NCBI GenBank assembly: GCA_014728035.1
Contig: WJMJ01000016.1
Location: 1-41,370, forward strand
DNA length: 41,370 nucleotides
Direction: 5' to 3'
Source: Promethearchaeota archaeon
GTDB lineage: Archaea; Asgardarchaeota; Thorarchaeia; Thorarchaeales; Thorarchaeaceae
The translations under genes and the position numbers were made by a program. The notes under the pieces are model-generated. The model ran no database searches, was not told the origin of the DNA, and saw only the letters and a list, made by a program, of their open reading frames with translations. This document shows, one piece after another, positions 1 through 8,113 of this stretch. Numbering within the stretch: the stretch's first letter is position 1; every line of letters starts with the position of its first letter.

Positions 1-177
1 AATGAACGGTACGAAAAAATCCATGATCGTGTATTGAGAGTCGATGGAAAAATATTGCCATCCATCATCCTTGATGCGATGCATAGTCAAGCAATTACCT
101 ATAGAGATGTTTCTGAATTGCTTGATATACGTCTGAAACATCTTCCTAAACTAGAAGCAAAATTAGCTGAGGGATAA
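1..177 (+). CDS. C-terminal tail of a probable ImmA/IrrE-type antitoxin (partial)
   Basis: An open frame enters from the left edge and runs 58 codons to a TAA at 175-177. The visible part is charged and helical, with a YRDVSELLDIRLKHLPKLE segment near the end. This resembles the C-terminal tail of XRE-ImmA/IrrE (DUF955) proteins, which commonly sit directly upstream of DUF4411 toxins. The next gene starts 4 bases after the stop and is DUF4411-like, so the pair looks like a two-gene toxin-antitoxin or stress operon. The metallopeptidase HEXXH motif, if present, lies outside the window, so the family call rests on the neighbour and the tail only. Confidence 0.5.
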   Translation, partial: NERYEKIHDRVLRVDGKILPSIILDAMHSQAITYRDVSELLDIRLKHLPKLEAKLAEG

Positions 178-181
178 TATT

Positions 182-640
182 GTGAAATATAGTTTTGACA
201 CCTCAGCTTTTGTCAATCCATATAGACACTACATGCCAATGGATTTAGTTCCAACTCTATGGGACAAATTTGACGAGCTTATTACTTCTAGTGAAATTGT
301 CGCAAGTAAGGAAGTTCATCTAGAGATTCAGCAAAAGGATGACGAATTGCTAGAATGGATTGATAGTAGAAAAGACATTTTTATTGAAGTTGATAAGGAT
401 CAAGCGATATTTGTTGAAGAAATTGTAAACAAGTTTCCTAGATGGATAGATCCTAATTCTAGGAAGAATAATGCAGATCCATACTGTATTGCACTAGCTT
501 AAAAATACGATTTGAAAGTCGTCAGTTTTGAGAAACGAGGTTCTTTCAACAGTCCCAAGATTCCATTTGTTTGCAAGCAGTTTAAAGTCCCACATCTCTT
601 TTTCTACGATTTTTTGCGAGAGATTAAATTTAAGGCATGA
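182..640 (+). pseudogene. PIN-like DUF4411 toxin interrupted by one in-frame TAA
   Basis: The GTG-started frame begins with YSFDTSAFVNPYRHY, the N-terminal acidic motif of PIN-like DUF4411 proteins, and continues to NADPYCIALA, which carries a second conserved acidic site. A TAA at 500-502 then ends the 106-residue frame. The same frame resumes at once with KYDLKVVSFEKRGS and stays open to a TGA at 638-640. The downstream part, ending in VPHLFFYDFLREIKF, matches how this family normally finishes. One base change (AAA Lys to TAA) explains the break, and total length would be the usual ~152 residues. It lies 4 bases after its presumed antitoxin partner. Either the toxin is recently inactivated or this is a sequencing error; the truncated product would lack the last strand and helix of the fold. 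Confidence 0.75.
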
Positions 641-693
641 GTTCAAATGGTAGAATTACTTGATACAATTAGTCTTTCTAAATGGTGTGAGAT

Positions 694-2064
694 TTGCCCG
701 AGTTAGTCTTTGATACGATTGAGGAGTTCATCTTCGCTCCATTCAATACGTTCATCTACTTAGATACTGACGAAATTTTGTTTCGTGGACTTCGTCAGCA
801 ACAGTGGAAATTGGTTGAAGAGCTGAACAAAGAACATATACTAGAAGACATTCCAGAGTTCTCAATCAAGTGGGGATTGGAAGACTCGTCTGAGTTCAAA
901 TTGTCAAAAGGAGTATTTACACCACCTGGCACAGATAATTCATTCGTGGTTGCCGAGTTGATTTATACTGACACTGACGAATGTTGTCACCCAATCTGGG
1001 AGCAGGTGTCGGAAAAATTCTCTATTGACAAGCTGATTTTCAAAGATGTCAGGTTCTATTTCACCGATGTTGGTGTTGCAACGTGCAGTGTTCGAGTTGA
1101 GATGGAGGATGAGGATGGCATCACGATCTTGGAGCTGGAGGAAGCATCAGAAAGACTCAATGTCCTGTTCAAGGAGTATTTCGAGGAATTTTCCTTCAAA
1201 TTAGCTAAGAAGTATATTGAGTGTATAAACAGACTCGATATCCCATATCATAGATTCTCATTCTTGCCGGATATAGAAGAAGTAGATCGAGGAACCCATT
1301 TCATTCCATGGACTCACAGAATATACCACATACCTGCAGATAGAATGTTTGACATGGAGAATCCAGGAGAGCATTTTCGAACATTATTGACACCATCTAG
1401 CAAGATGGATATCGAGGATTTATCCATCTACGATAACAGATATGTTTACTTTGGTTGGGGCCATTCAATTATATTCACCTCAAGTGAAGAAGATGGATAT
1501 TCTCAGACCTCTCGTCCGGTCTATGATTATGTTCGTCTTGTTGAGATAGCTCAAGCAAAATGGCAGTTTCTGGATGTACTAAAGGATGTAATCAAGTATG
1601 CTTTGAGCTCATTCAATAGACACTACGAACACATGGAGCTAGATGATATACAAGAGGCCATTGCAGAAGTACGAAGTTTTACGAATGGTATCAATAGAAT
1701 ACTTGCAGACTATCGAGGTATCAAAATTACGTTCGATACCGAGAAACGAATCCTCCTGAGAGAATTGCATTCTCGATGGCTGACCGACAATTTATTGGAC
1801 GGACTTGTTGAAGATTTGAAGAGTATTGAGGAACTCCTAGATCAACTATACCAGCGCCAAAAAGAACAACGTGAAGAGTCTCTGAATACCATTGCACTTC
1901 TATTCACCATCGTGGGAATCATTGAGATAATCGCACTGGTTATAGAGATATTCAATCCCGTGTTTGAAATCAATCCGTTTGTAGAATTGGGATTGATTGG
2001 TCTTGGAACCATAAGTATGGCAATAATAATATCCCTCTATCTCAGATATGCCAGTAGGGGCTAA
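694..2064 (+). CDS. Hypothetical protein with C-terminal coiled coil and two membrane helices
   Basis: A 456-residue protein of unknown function. The TTG start is the first possible start after an in-frame TGA at 688-690 and has a GGTG ribosome-binding match 7-10 bases upstream. Residues 1 to about 300 are soluble and acidic. Residues 310-400 are strongly helical, with a likely coiled coil ending in LDQLYQRQKEQREES. Two hydrophobic helices follow (about 400-420 and 428-450), and the chain ends in a short basic tail. The large cytosolic domain, long helix and terminal hairpin of two membrane helices recall CorA-like and RMD1/YagE-like topologies, but the CorA GMN motif is absent. It lies 5 bases before the glutamine amidotransferase gene and is probably co-transcribed with it. 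Confidence 0.7.
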   Translation: MPELVFDTIEEFIFAPFNTFIYLDTDEILFRGLRQQQWKLVEELNKEHILEDIPEFSIKWGLEDSSEFKLSKGVFTPPGTDNSFVVAELIYTDTDECCHPIWEQVSEKFSIDKLIFKDVRFYFTDVGVATCSVRVEMEDEDGITILELEEASERLNVLFKEYFEEFSFKLAKKYIECINRLDIPYHRFSFLPDIEEVDRGTHFIPWTHRIYHIPADRMFDMENPGEHFRTLLTPSSKMDIEDLSIYDNRYVYFGWGHSIIFTSSEEDGYSQTSRPVYDYVRLVEIAQAKWQFLDVLKDVIKYALSSFNRHYEHMELDDIQEAIAEVRSFTNGINRILADYRGIKITFDTEKRILLRELHSRWLTDNLLDGLVEDLKSIEELLDQLYQRQKEQREESLNTIALLFTIVGIIEIIALVIEIFNPVFEINPFVELGLIGLGTISMAIIISLYLRYASRG

Positions 2065-2069
2065 TCCGA

Positions 2070-2807
2070 ATGGACTCAGAGATAGAAAAAGCGGATATCT
2101 TTGTACTACAAGCAGACGGTAAAATCGACTCAACTCATGGGTACGGATACCCAATTCAACAACGGTTTAGTGAACATGATATCCATGTGGTGATTGTTCA
2201 CTTTGCAGATAACGTAGATATTCTTGATGAGCTTCCAAAGAAACCTCTTGTGATCTCAGGAGGAATGACTGAGGTCACTGCGGACATAGACTGGATAAGG
2301 GATAGTAAGGCATGGTTCCTAGACCTTATCAAGGAGAACCAATCATTGGATAAAGAGAACCGACAGCCAGTCTTTGGGATTTGTTTTGGTGCACAACTGC
2401 TTATCGAAGCCTACGCAAAAGGAAGCGTCAGATTTCTTGAAGACCCTGAAATCGGAGTCAGTCGAGTGAAACTGGATCGACCAGAGCATCCAATCTTTAG
2501 AGGAATTAGTAACGAGTTTGATGCATATTCTTTTCATTATAATCAAATTTGGTCTAACGAAGTCACCATCCTTTCACAGCATAAACACATGGGACATCAT
2601 TTCATTCAGGCATATGAAATAGAAGGAAGTAGTGTCATGGGAGTACAGTTTCACCCAGAGTTCAAACAAGAGGAGATGAAGACATTATTTACGACCTACA
2701 AAGACTTGATTGCAAATTTTGGATTCGACCTCGAACCGACAATCAATAACCTTCCAAAAATTAAATACCCTCATAGAATTCTTTTGAATTTCTACAATTC
2801 ATACTAG
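2070..2807 (+). CDS. Class I glutamine amidotransferase (GATase1) family protein
   Basis: A 245-residue protein that should hydrolyse glutamine to glutamate and ammonia. It has the class I GATase landmarks: nucleophile elbow GICFGAQ with Cys105, and the VQFHPE motif with His195 and Glu197 completing the triad. Length matches stand-alone amidotransferases such as GMP synthase subunit A homologs or GATase domains of unknown partner. Residues 1-60 form the expected alternating strand/helix start. No synthetase-type partner is adjacent: the upstream neighbour (5-base gap) is a membrane-anchored unknown, and a GT-C-like glycosyltransferase lies downstream. The acceptor substrate therefore cannot be told. 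A peptidase-type class I GATase is the alternative, but the intact Cys-His-Glu set favours glutaminase activity. Confidence 0.85.
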   Translation: MDSEIEKADIFVLQADGKIDSTHGYGYPIQQRFSEHDIHVVIVHFADNVDILDELPKKPLVISGGMTEVTADIDWIRDSKAWFLDLIKENQSLDKENRQPVFGICFGAQLLIEAYAKGSVRFLEDPEIGVSRVKLDRPEHPIFRGISNEFDAYSFHYNQIWSNEVTILSQHKHMGHHFIQAYEIEGSSVMGVQFHPEFKQEEMKTLFTTYKDLIANFGFDLEPTINNLPKIKYPHRILLNFYNSY

Positions 2808-2884
2808 GAGAAACTCGACCATACTGAAGAACCATGGTTTATTAATGACTTTCAAATCTAACTAAATTAAGAGGGAATGGTTAG

Positions 2885-4498
2885 ATGTACGAGGATGGTT
2901 GTATTCCTGAGAGCAGAACCTTCAAGGAAAAGCTAATTGAAACATTAGCTTCCATTCCTCCAAAGATAAAATCGATATCAATCAAGTCATGGATTTTACT
3001 AGTACTTGCACCACTCTTCTTGACAATCCTCTCGATAAGCCATGTAGTGTTAGTGATGAATGTATGGGGAGTCTATGGCTTTTCATTTGATGATTCATGG
3101 ATTCACGTACAATATGCTCGAACTATCTTTGAAGGTCATCCATGGGAATATGCAGAGGGATATCCGAGTACTGGAAGTTCTGGACCACTTTGGTCTGTGG
3201 TACTTGCTCCAATCTTTCTCTTTGGGTATGAACACAATATTGTGGTTACATCGGTCCTGATAATCGCCTCAATCCTGTATTTCTTTGATGTTGTACTAGT
3301 TGGTAAGATTGTTCAAGAAAGAACGGATAACTGGATACTGGGGATCATCGGACAGACTGCATTCATTCTAGTACCAAGAAATGCAGGTCTTATGTTATCG
3401 GGTATGGAAACCCCGCTTGGTATGTTAATGATTCTTCTAGCAATATGGATGCTACCAAAACACGGGTGGAGATACGATCTTGCATTAGGTGTAGTAGCAG
3501 GATTTGCATATCTATGTAGGCCAGAATTCGTTCTCATTGCAGCACTATGTTTCCCTGTTCGGTTCATTGTTACTCTCAAAGACAGAGAGATAGACCTTCA
3601 CAGATTAGCATCAATCATCGGAATGTTCACACTAGCAGCACTGGTAGTTCTACCTTGGATTCTGCATTGTTTGAACACAACAGGTTTGCCACTTCCAGAC
3701 TCATACTACTCAAAAATGCGTTGGGGAATATCAGAGGAAGGGATTGCATTATGGAATATTTTTTGGTATGAATTCTGGTTTATCAACGAACCATATCTAA
3801 TTGCAGGATTTTTAGGTGGCATAGTTTTGTTGTTCAGAAAGCGTCCGTACTTGTTAATACTCATTAGTTCATTATTCGCACTATACAGATTGACCATGCC
3901 AGGTATGTCCCTGTTATTTGCAGCCCGATATTTGGTACCATTATTCAACCTGCTTGCGATATCAGCAGTTTGTGGAATTGGCATCATTATTGAGGCGGTA
4001 ATGGATTTCAGCAAATCTATCAAGTTTAAAGAGATAGATGTGAATTTCATTTCCATCGTTGTTATATCACTGATTTTCGTTCCTTCGATAAGCCAGTATA
4101 TGTATATGATAGACACTCATGCTAATCAGACCAAGAATATTGAAGATATGCAGGTTACTCTATCACTATGGATACGAGAAAACGTACCTGATGATGCGGT
4201 AATAGCAACCTACGACGTCGGAGCAATAGGATATTTTGCAAGAGGCACTGTTATTGATCTGTATGGATTGGTTTCCCCAGAGATATTACATAATAGAACG
4301 GATATAGCTCAAGCAACACTCTACTTGAAAGAGATGAATTGTACCTATATTATGTTCTATCAAGAATGGTTCATGAATTTCTACTATCTCATCCAAACAA
4401 ATGGAGGAGATGTTTCCATCGTCACCAGAGTTCACATAGATGACAACGTGGTCTGCGGAACTGATAATATGGCAGTATATCGTATTGCATGGAATTAA
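2885..4498 (+). CDS. GT-C-type membrane glycosyltransferase (PMT/GT39-like)
   Basis: A 537-residue polytopic membrane protein with about ten hydrophobic helices. After the first helix (residues 36-58) a loop carries FSFDDSWIHVQYAR with Asp69-Asp70, followed by GYPSTGSSGPLW. A paired-acid first loop is typical of GT-C enzymes using dolichyl- or polyprenyl-phosphate sugars. The last ~120 residues are a soluble C-terminal domain outside the membrane, containing WIRENVPDDAVIATYDVGAIGY, a segment common in archaeal and bacterial family 39-like transferases. Likely role: sugar transfer to surface protein or lipid on the outer face of the membrane. The ATG start has GAGG ten bases upstream. Substrate and acceptor are unknown. 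Confidence 0.75.
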   Translation: MYEDGCIPESRTFKEKLIETLASIPPKIKSISIKSWILLVLAPLFLTILSISHVVLVMNVWGVYGFSFDDSWIHVQYARTIFEGHPWEYAEGYPSTGSSGPLWSVVLAPIFLFGYEHNIVVTSVLIIASILYFFDVVLVGKIVQERTDNWILGIIGQTAFILVPRNAGLMLSGMETPLGMLMILLAIWMLPKHGWRYDLALGVVAGFAYLCRPEFVLIAALCFPVRFIVTLKDREIDLHRLASIIGMFTLAALVVLPWILHCLNTTGLPLPDSYYSKMRWGISEEGIALWNIFWYEFWFINEPYLIAGFLGGIVLLFRKRPYLLILISSLFALYRLTMPGMSLLFAARYLVPLFNLLAISAVCGIGIIIEAVMDFSKSIKFKEIDVNFISIVVISLIFVPSISQYMYMIDTHANQTKNIEDMQVTLSLWIRENVPDDAVIATYDVGAIGYFARGTVIDLYGLVSPEILHNRTDIAQATLYLKEMNCTYIMFYQEWFMNFYYLIQTNGGDVSIVTRVHIDDNVVCGTDNMAVYRIAWN

Positions 4499-4554
4499 TC
4501 TAAAAAGAATAAGACTAATTATTTGGATTGACATAATCGTCAGTAGGTGATTTT

Positions 4555-5223
4555 GTGATTTCCAATATTTTGTATCCGATTATATCAGTTGGCTATATTG
4601 TTTTGTTGATATGGGGACTTTTCCTCATGAAAGAGAACAAAAAAAACAGTCTATTTTTGATACTAGTCGTAATGGTGGGACTTTTGTATGACACACTAGT
4701 TCTCTCAATAGGAAGTCTACTTGGCGTAAGCGACCTTCTATACAATTTGAACTGGGGAAGATATCTCGTTCATGCTGTATTGACTCCTTTGTTTATCATG
4801 GTAGCTTATGAGCAGAGCCTCAGATTTGACATCAATTGGTTTAGCGTGTCAAAGAAGACATTACAGATAGTGTTTTGGATAATAGTAATAGCTTTCATCG
4901 TAATAGCTATGTTCACTCACGTTATAGGAGTGTCCTTGATACCAGAAACATTTGATGGTGTGCTGCGTTATGTGATTGATCCTACCGGAGGAAGAAGTCC
5001 ACCGATTGCAGCTATTCTCACTATCATCGTGATTATGATTATAGGTCTGGTAATCATGCTTAGAACGTCTCCAAAATGGATTTGGTTGTTCTTAGGCGCT
5101 CTAGTCATGTTTATCGGTTCAGCAGTACCAACCAGATTGGTGGGTACTATTGTAGGTTCCAGTGCTGAATTATTCCTTACAATTACACTGCTGCTTACTG
5201 AAAAAAGACTTGAAGATAGCTGA
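4555..5223 (+). CDS. Polytopic membrane protein of unknown function
   Basis: A 222-residue protein with six or seven predicted membrane helices and short loops. The GTG start is preceded by AGGTGA at 4545-4550, a good ribosome binding site. Notable features are a loop NLNWGRYLVHAVLTP between helices 2 and 3, and a Gly/Pro-rich extracytoplasmic loop (DPTGGRSPP). No cofactor or catalytic motif is recognised. It begins 56 bases after the glycosyltransferase gene on the same strand, so shared transcription is possible. Confidence 0.7.
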   Translation: MISNILYPIISVGYIVLLIWGLFLMKENKKNSLFLILVVMVGLLYDTLVLSIGSLLGVSDLLYNLNWGRYLVHAVLTPLFIMVAYEQSLRFDINWFSVSKKTLQIVFWIIVIAFIVIAMFTHVIGVSLIPETFDGVLRYVIDPTGGRSPPIAAILTIIVIMIIGLVIMLRTSPKWIWLFLGALVMFIGSAVPTRLVGTIVGSSAELFLTITLLLTEKRLEDS

Positions 5224-5487
5224 AACTAATTGTCAAATATACATGAAGTGGGGTTGCTTAGGTCAATTACAGCTATCCCATTCTCTATTTTTTGTACTCA
5301 AACTGTGCATTAAATGATTTTACATAAACTTGGAAAAACTCCAATAGGTCATTTGACTCGGGTAATTCAAGATAATACGAAATTACAAGTCTATACAACA
5401 TCAGAATTAGAACATTGAACTGAATCGAAAATGAAATGAATCCAAACTAAGGAGGAAACCATAATTACTACATTAGAAAACAATGAT

Positions 5488-5988
5488 GTGTTTGTCCTAC
5501 GCATTTTTCCCAGATGTCCATTCTATAAGCCCACGCCAGTACTGATTATCCTCCTTCTAATTACAATTGGCAGCTGGGGAATATCGTATCTTGACACCTG
5601 GTTTTCTATTGTCTTCTTTTGTTATTCTATTTCATTCTATTTTCTGATTATGCCTTTAACCATGTGCAAATACTGCTATTTCAAAGTGACAAAAATAATC
5701 ACAGATGAAGATAATAGCTCATCCTATGAGAAACTATTGACTACAGAGGAATGGACAAGTTCTCATTTAGATAAACATGTAGGACAGAAACATTGGACAT
5801 TCTGTATGTCAATAATTTGGTTTACACCAATCATACTAACTGGGATATCTATAATTCAAGGAGCTCCTTTGATAGCGATTTTTGCATTGATAGGATTCAT
5901 TGTAATTCTTGTTGGTAATGTTCAATACATGTTACGACTTAAATGTCCAAATTGTCCAATACAAGAACAATGTCATACTTCTTTTTAG
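5488..5988 (+). CDS. Small membrane protein with paired CxxC motifs
   Basis: A 166-residue protein (from GTG 5488) with four predicted membrane helices arranged as two hairpins. Each hairpin is followed by cysteines facing the same side: CKYCYFKV after helix 2, and KCPNCPIQEQC after helix 4. The spacing suggests that the two motifs together bind a metal such as zinc, or form a redox pair. The function is not known. A strong GGAGG lies at 5451-5455, but the first canonical start (GTG 5488) is 32 bases further on. In-frame ATA (5461) or ATT (5464) sits at normal spacing and would add 8-9 residues (MITTLENND-). An in-frame TGA at 5437 excludes a longer frame. The 264 bases upstream hold no gene. 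Confidence 0.65.
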   Translation: MFVLRIFPRCPFYKPTPVLIILLLITIGSWGISYLDTWFSIVFFCYSISFYFLIMPLTMCKYCYFKVTKIITDEDNSSSYEKLLTTEEWTSSHLDKHVGQKHWTFCMSIIWFTPIILTGISIIQGAPLIAIFALIGFIVILVGNVQYMLRLKCPNCPIQEQCHTSF

Positions 5989-6040
5989 AAAATCTTTGAG
6001 AATCATTTCTTTTGTTGACTTCCCAAGTCAATAATACCGG

Positions 6041-6138
6041 AACGTTTGATAAGTACCAAAATAGGAAGTTTTATATGCAAATGTTCCCATAGAATGTTTG
6101 ACGTTAATCAAACGTTCAACACAAACGCAACGTTTGAA
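6041..6138 (+). promoter_or_regulatory. Promoter and operator cluster of the five-gene membrane operon
   Basis: A TATA box (TTTTATATG, 6069-6077) lies 93 bases before the first start codon, placing transcription start near 6097-6102. An inverted repeat spans that site: GAATGTTTGA (6092-6101), six bases, then TCAAACGTTC (6108-6117), with one mismatch between the arms. A further half-site AACGTTTGAA (6129-6138) forms a second, perfect nine-base inverted pair with 6108-6116. AACGTTTGAT also occurs upstream at 6041-6050. Four copies of one half-site around the start of an operon that encodes its own winged-helix protein suggest autoregulation, probably repression. Confidence 0.65.
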
Positions 6139-6169
6139 ACACGCTTTACAATGAAGGTGCAAAAACAAA

Positions 6170-7102
6170 ATGTCAACCAACTTCAATACACTCATCGACG
6201 ATCTGAAGTCGAGTTTCAAGCTAGCTAGAAGTAACGCACTGAGCTACTTCCTTGCGAATCTTGGAATGGCGGTTCTTATCGTAGTCCTATTTGCAATCGT
6301 AGCAATCCCTCTTGCAGCTATTGCATTTGCAGTAACATTCTCACAAGGCCCTCAATTCTGGGTTAATTTTGGCAATGATATGACATTGTTCGCTCAGAAT
6401 AATCCTCTACTGATAGGTGGTGTTGGAACCCTATTCATGATTCCAATTGTCACACTTTTCCTTATCGTTGTAGGTTCCATCTATGGTATAAGCAAGGAAG
6501 TCGTTGAAACTGGCGAAACCAAAGCTGAGTCAGCTTTCTCTTGGTTCAAGAACAAGTTCCTCACTTTTGCTGGTGCAGGAATCATGCTTACCTTGATTAT
6601 CGTGGTTCCCCAACTTATTGTCTGGGGTACAGCCGCATTAGTGATGGGTACCACAATAACATTTCCAGCAAACATACCCCTTACTGTTTTCAGTTGGGTG
6701 TACACATTCATCACAGTAGGATTCTGTGCAATGGTCTTTCCATCCATTACCGCTGGTAACAGTGTACAGGATGCTTTCAAGGAGTCTTTCCATTTAGCTA
6801 AGACTCGGTTCGATCGTGTCTTTGGACTACTCTCCGCGGTGATTATCCTATTCGTGATTATGTTTGCTCCAGCTATGATTGGAGGATTCATTGCTGCCGT
6901 CACAATGACACCACCCCCTACTACTTTGCCAGTTGAGCTTATTCCACTGGTTGCAGTTATTGGTGGATGGTCCATCATCGCAGTACTTCTTTGGCTAATA
7001 CTGCTCCTCCCCATGACCATCATAGCCTTTCAGAAGGTCTATGCTGAGCTTACTGGAGGAAAGATTGCAACTGAGCAATCACCGGATATTCCCTTAGTAT
7101 AG
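6170..7102 (+). CDS. Polytopic membrane protein, paralog A of the envelope operon
   Basis: A 310-residue protein with about six membrane helices. The pattern is an amphipathic N-terminal segment (FNTLIDDLKSSFKLARSN), two helices, a cytosolic linker KEVVETGETKAESAFSWFKNKF, two helices, then the motif SVQDAFKESFHLAKTRFDRVFG before the last helices. The G/S-x-x-x-AF-x-x-S motif resembles the membrane domain of glycerophosphodiester phosphodiesterase-associated and YciC-like families; this is a resemblance only. The ATG start is preceded by AAGGTG at 6154-6159. It is the first gene of the five-gene operon and is paralogous to the next gene along its whole length, with the same motifs in the same order, so the two probably form a heteromer or arose by recent duplication. 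Confidence 0.75.
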   Translation: MSTNFNTLIDDLKSSFKLARSNALSYFLANLGMAVLIVVLFAIVAIPLAAIAFAVTFSQGPQFWVNFGNDMTLFAQNNPLLIGGVGTLFMIPIVTLFLIVVGSIYGISKEVVETGETKAESAFSWFKNKFLTFAGAGIMLTLIIVVPQLIVWGTAALVMGTTITFPANIPLTVFSWVYTFITVGFCAMVFPSITAGNSVQDAFKESFHLAKTRFDRVFGLLSAVIILFVIMFAPAMIGGFIAAVTMTPPPTTLPVELIPLVAVIGGWSIIAVLLWLILLLPMTIIAFQKVYAELTGGKIATEQSPDIPLV

Positions 7103-7119
7103 AAGCATTAATGGGTGAG

Positions 7120-7139
7120 CTCACACTGGAAAGTGTGGG
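7120..7139 (+). other. Short hairpin between the two paralogous membrane genes
   Basis: CACACT (7122-7127), a GGAA tetraloop and AGTGTG (7132-7137) make a stem of six pairs, extended to eight by a wobble and a C-G pair. No T-run follows, so it is more likely an mRNA stability or processing element than a terminator. Confidence 0.4.
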
Positions 7140-7174
7140 TACATCCATTCCAAATTATTTACAGGTGAAACAAA

Positions 7175-8113
7175 ATGAAACATTCAAACCCAACAGTTCT
7201 CAAGGAGGATCTAAAGACTGGTTTTAGGTATGCAGTGAAGAATATCATTTCTTTCATACTAGGAATGATTGGAGTTCTCATTGTTACTGGAATTATGATG
7301 TTGTTAGTTGCTATCCTGATATTCATACCACTAATTCTACTTGTTGGAATCCCAGGACTCTCTCAATTCTTCCAGGCATTTGGTGCTATTATGGAGCAAT
7401 CTTTCAATCCAGCAGCCATCAGTCTGATTGTCTTGTTAGTTATTCCATTCATTTCACCAGTTTTCGTTGCCGTTGGAGCACTTTTTGGCATGGCCCGAGA
7501 GATAGTTGAGAGTGAAGGTACATCTGTTCAAGGGGTATTTACTTGGTATCGTTCCAGATTCTTACCCTTAGCAGCAGCTGGAATCATCATGTTCGGCATC
7601 ATCTTTGGACCAATTGGACTCCTCTTTGGTATTGGATGGATTACCTTAGGAAATACAATCATTGGACTTCCTTCTGCCATAATCGTTGCAGTATCAACCG
7701 CATGGATTATGATCTCATTAGGACTGACATCTATGATATTTCCAGGGATAATAGATGGACTTCCGGTATTGGAAGCTGTGAAGAATTCTTTTGAGCTTGG
7801 TACCAAGTACTTCGATCGGGTTTTCTCCACTATTCTTTCATACATAGGAATTATTGGAATCATGACCAGTCCGACAGTGCTAATTCCCTTCAGTATGGTT
7901 GATTCTCTTCCGAATACAATGCCAGGACCAATAGTAGGAATAATGGCTGGTTTGGGAATATTCACCTTTGTAGGATTCTTCGTGATCTTATTCGTAGTGA
8001 TTCCCGCACTGGCAATCTCTACCACCAAGGTGTACATGATTCTAACAAGCAATGGAATATCAGAACCAGAGGGAAATGACGATTTCGATGTCAGTATTGT
8101 AGGAGGTGTCTAA
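7175..8113 (+). CDS. Polytopic membrane protein, paralog B of the envelope operon
   Basis: A 312-residue homolog of the preceding gene product with the same helix layout and cytosolic motifs: an N-terminal LKTGFRYAVKN segment, REIVESEGTSVQGVFTWYRSRF after the second pair of helices, and PVLEAVKNSFELGTKYFDRVFS before the last helices. The ATG has AGGTGA at 7164-7169. Its stop (8111-8113) overlaps the start of the regulator gene, so expression of the two is coupled. The acidic C-terminal tail (SEPEGNDDFDVSIVGG) is probably cytosolic. Function unknown; the context suggests a membrane sensor or transport complex working with the regulator and the two extracytoplasmic beta-repeat proteins. Confidence 0.75.
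   Translation: MKHSNPTVLKEDLKTGFRYAVKNIISFILGMIGVLIVTGIMMLLVAILIFIPLILLVGIPGLSQFFQAFGAIMEQSFNPAAISLIVLLVIPFISPVFVAVGALFGMAREIVESEGTSVQGVFTWYRSRFLPLAAAGIIMFGIIFGPIGLLFGIGWITLGNTIIGLPSAIIVAVSTAWIMISLGLTSMIFPGIIDGLPVLEAVKNSFELGTKYFDRVFSTILSYIGIIGIMTSPTVLIPFSMVDSLPNTMPGPIVGIMAGLGIFTFVGFFVILFVVIPALAISTTKVYMILTSNGISEPEGNDDFDVSIVGGV

Noticed and set aside
500..502. Recoding (pyrrolysine or selenocysteine) at the internal stop of the DUF4411 gene
   Set aside because: The codon is TAA, whereas known recoding uses TAG or TGA. A nonsense mutation or sequencing error is simpler.
6481..7023. 180-codon minus-strand frame opposite membrane protein A (and a similar 174-codon one at 7528-8052)
   Set aside because: Both lie antisense to strongly supported membrane genes. 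They have Thr/Ile/Pro-rich composition as expected from reversed hydrophobic codons, with no ribosome site.
7120..7139. Terminator between the paralogous membrane genes
   Set aside because: The hairpin lacks a T-run, and the downstream gene has no separate promoter that I can see, so the operon appears continuous.
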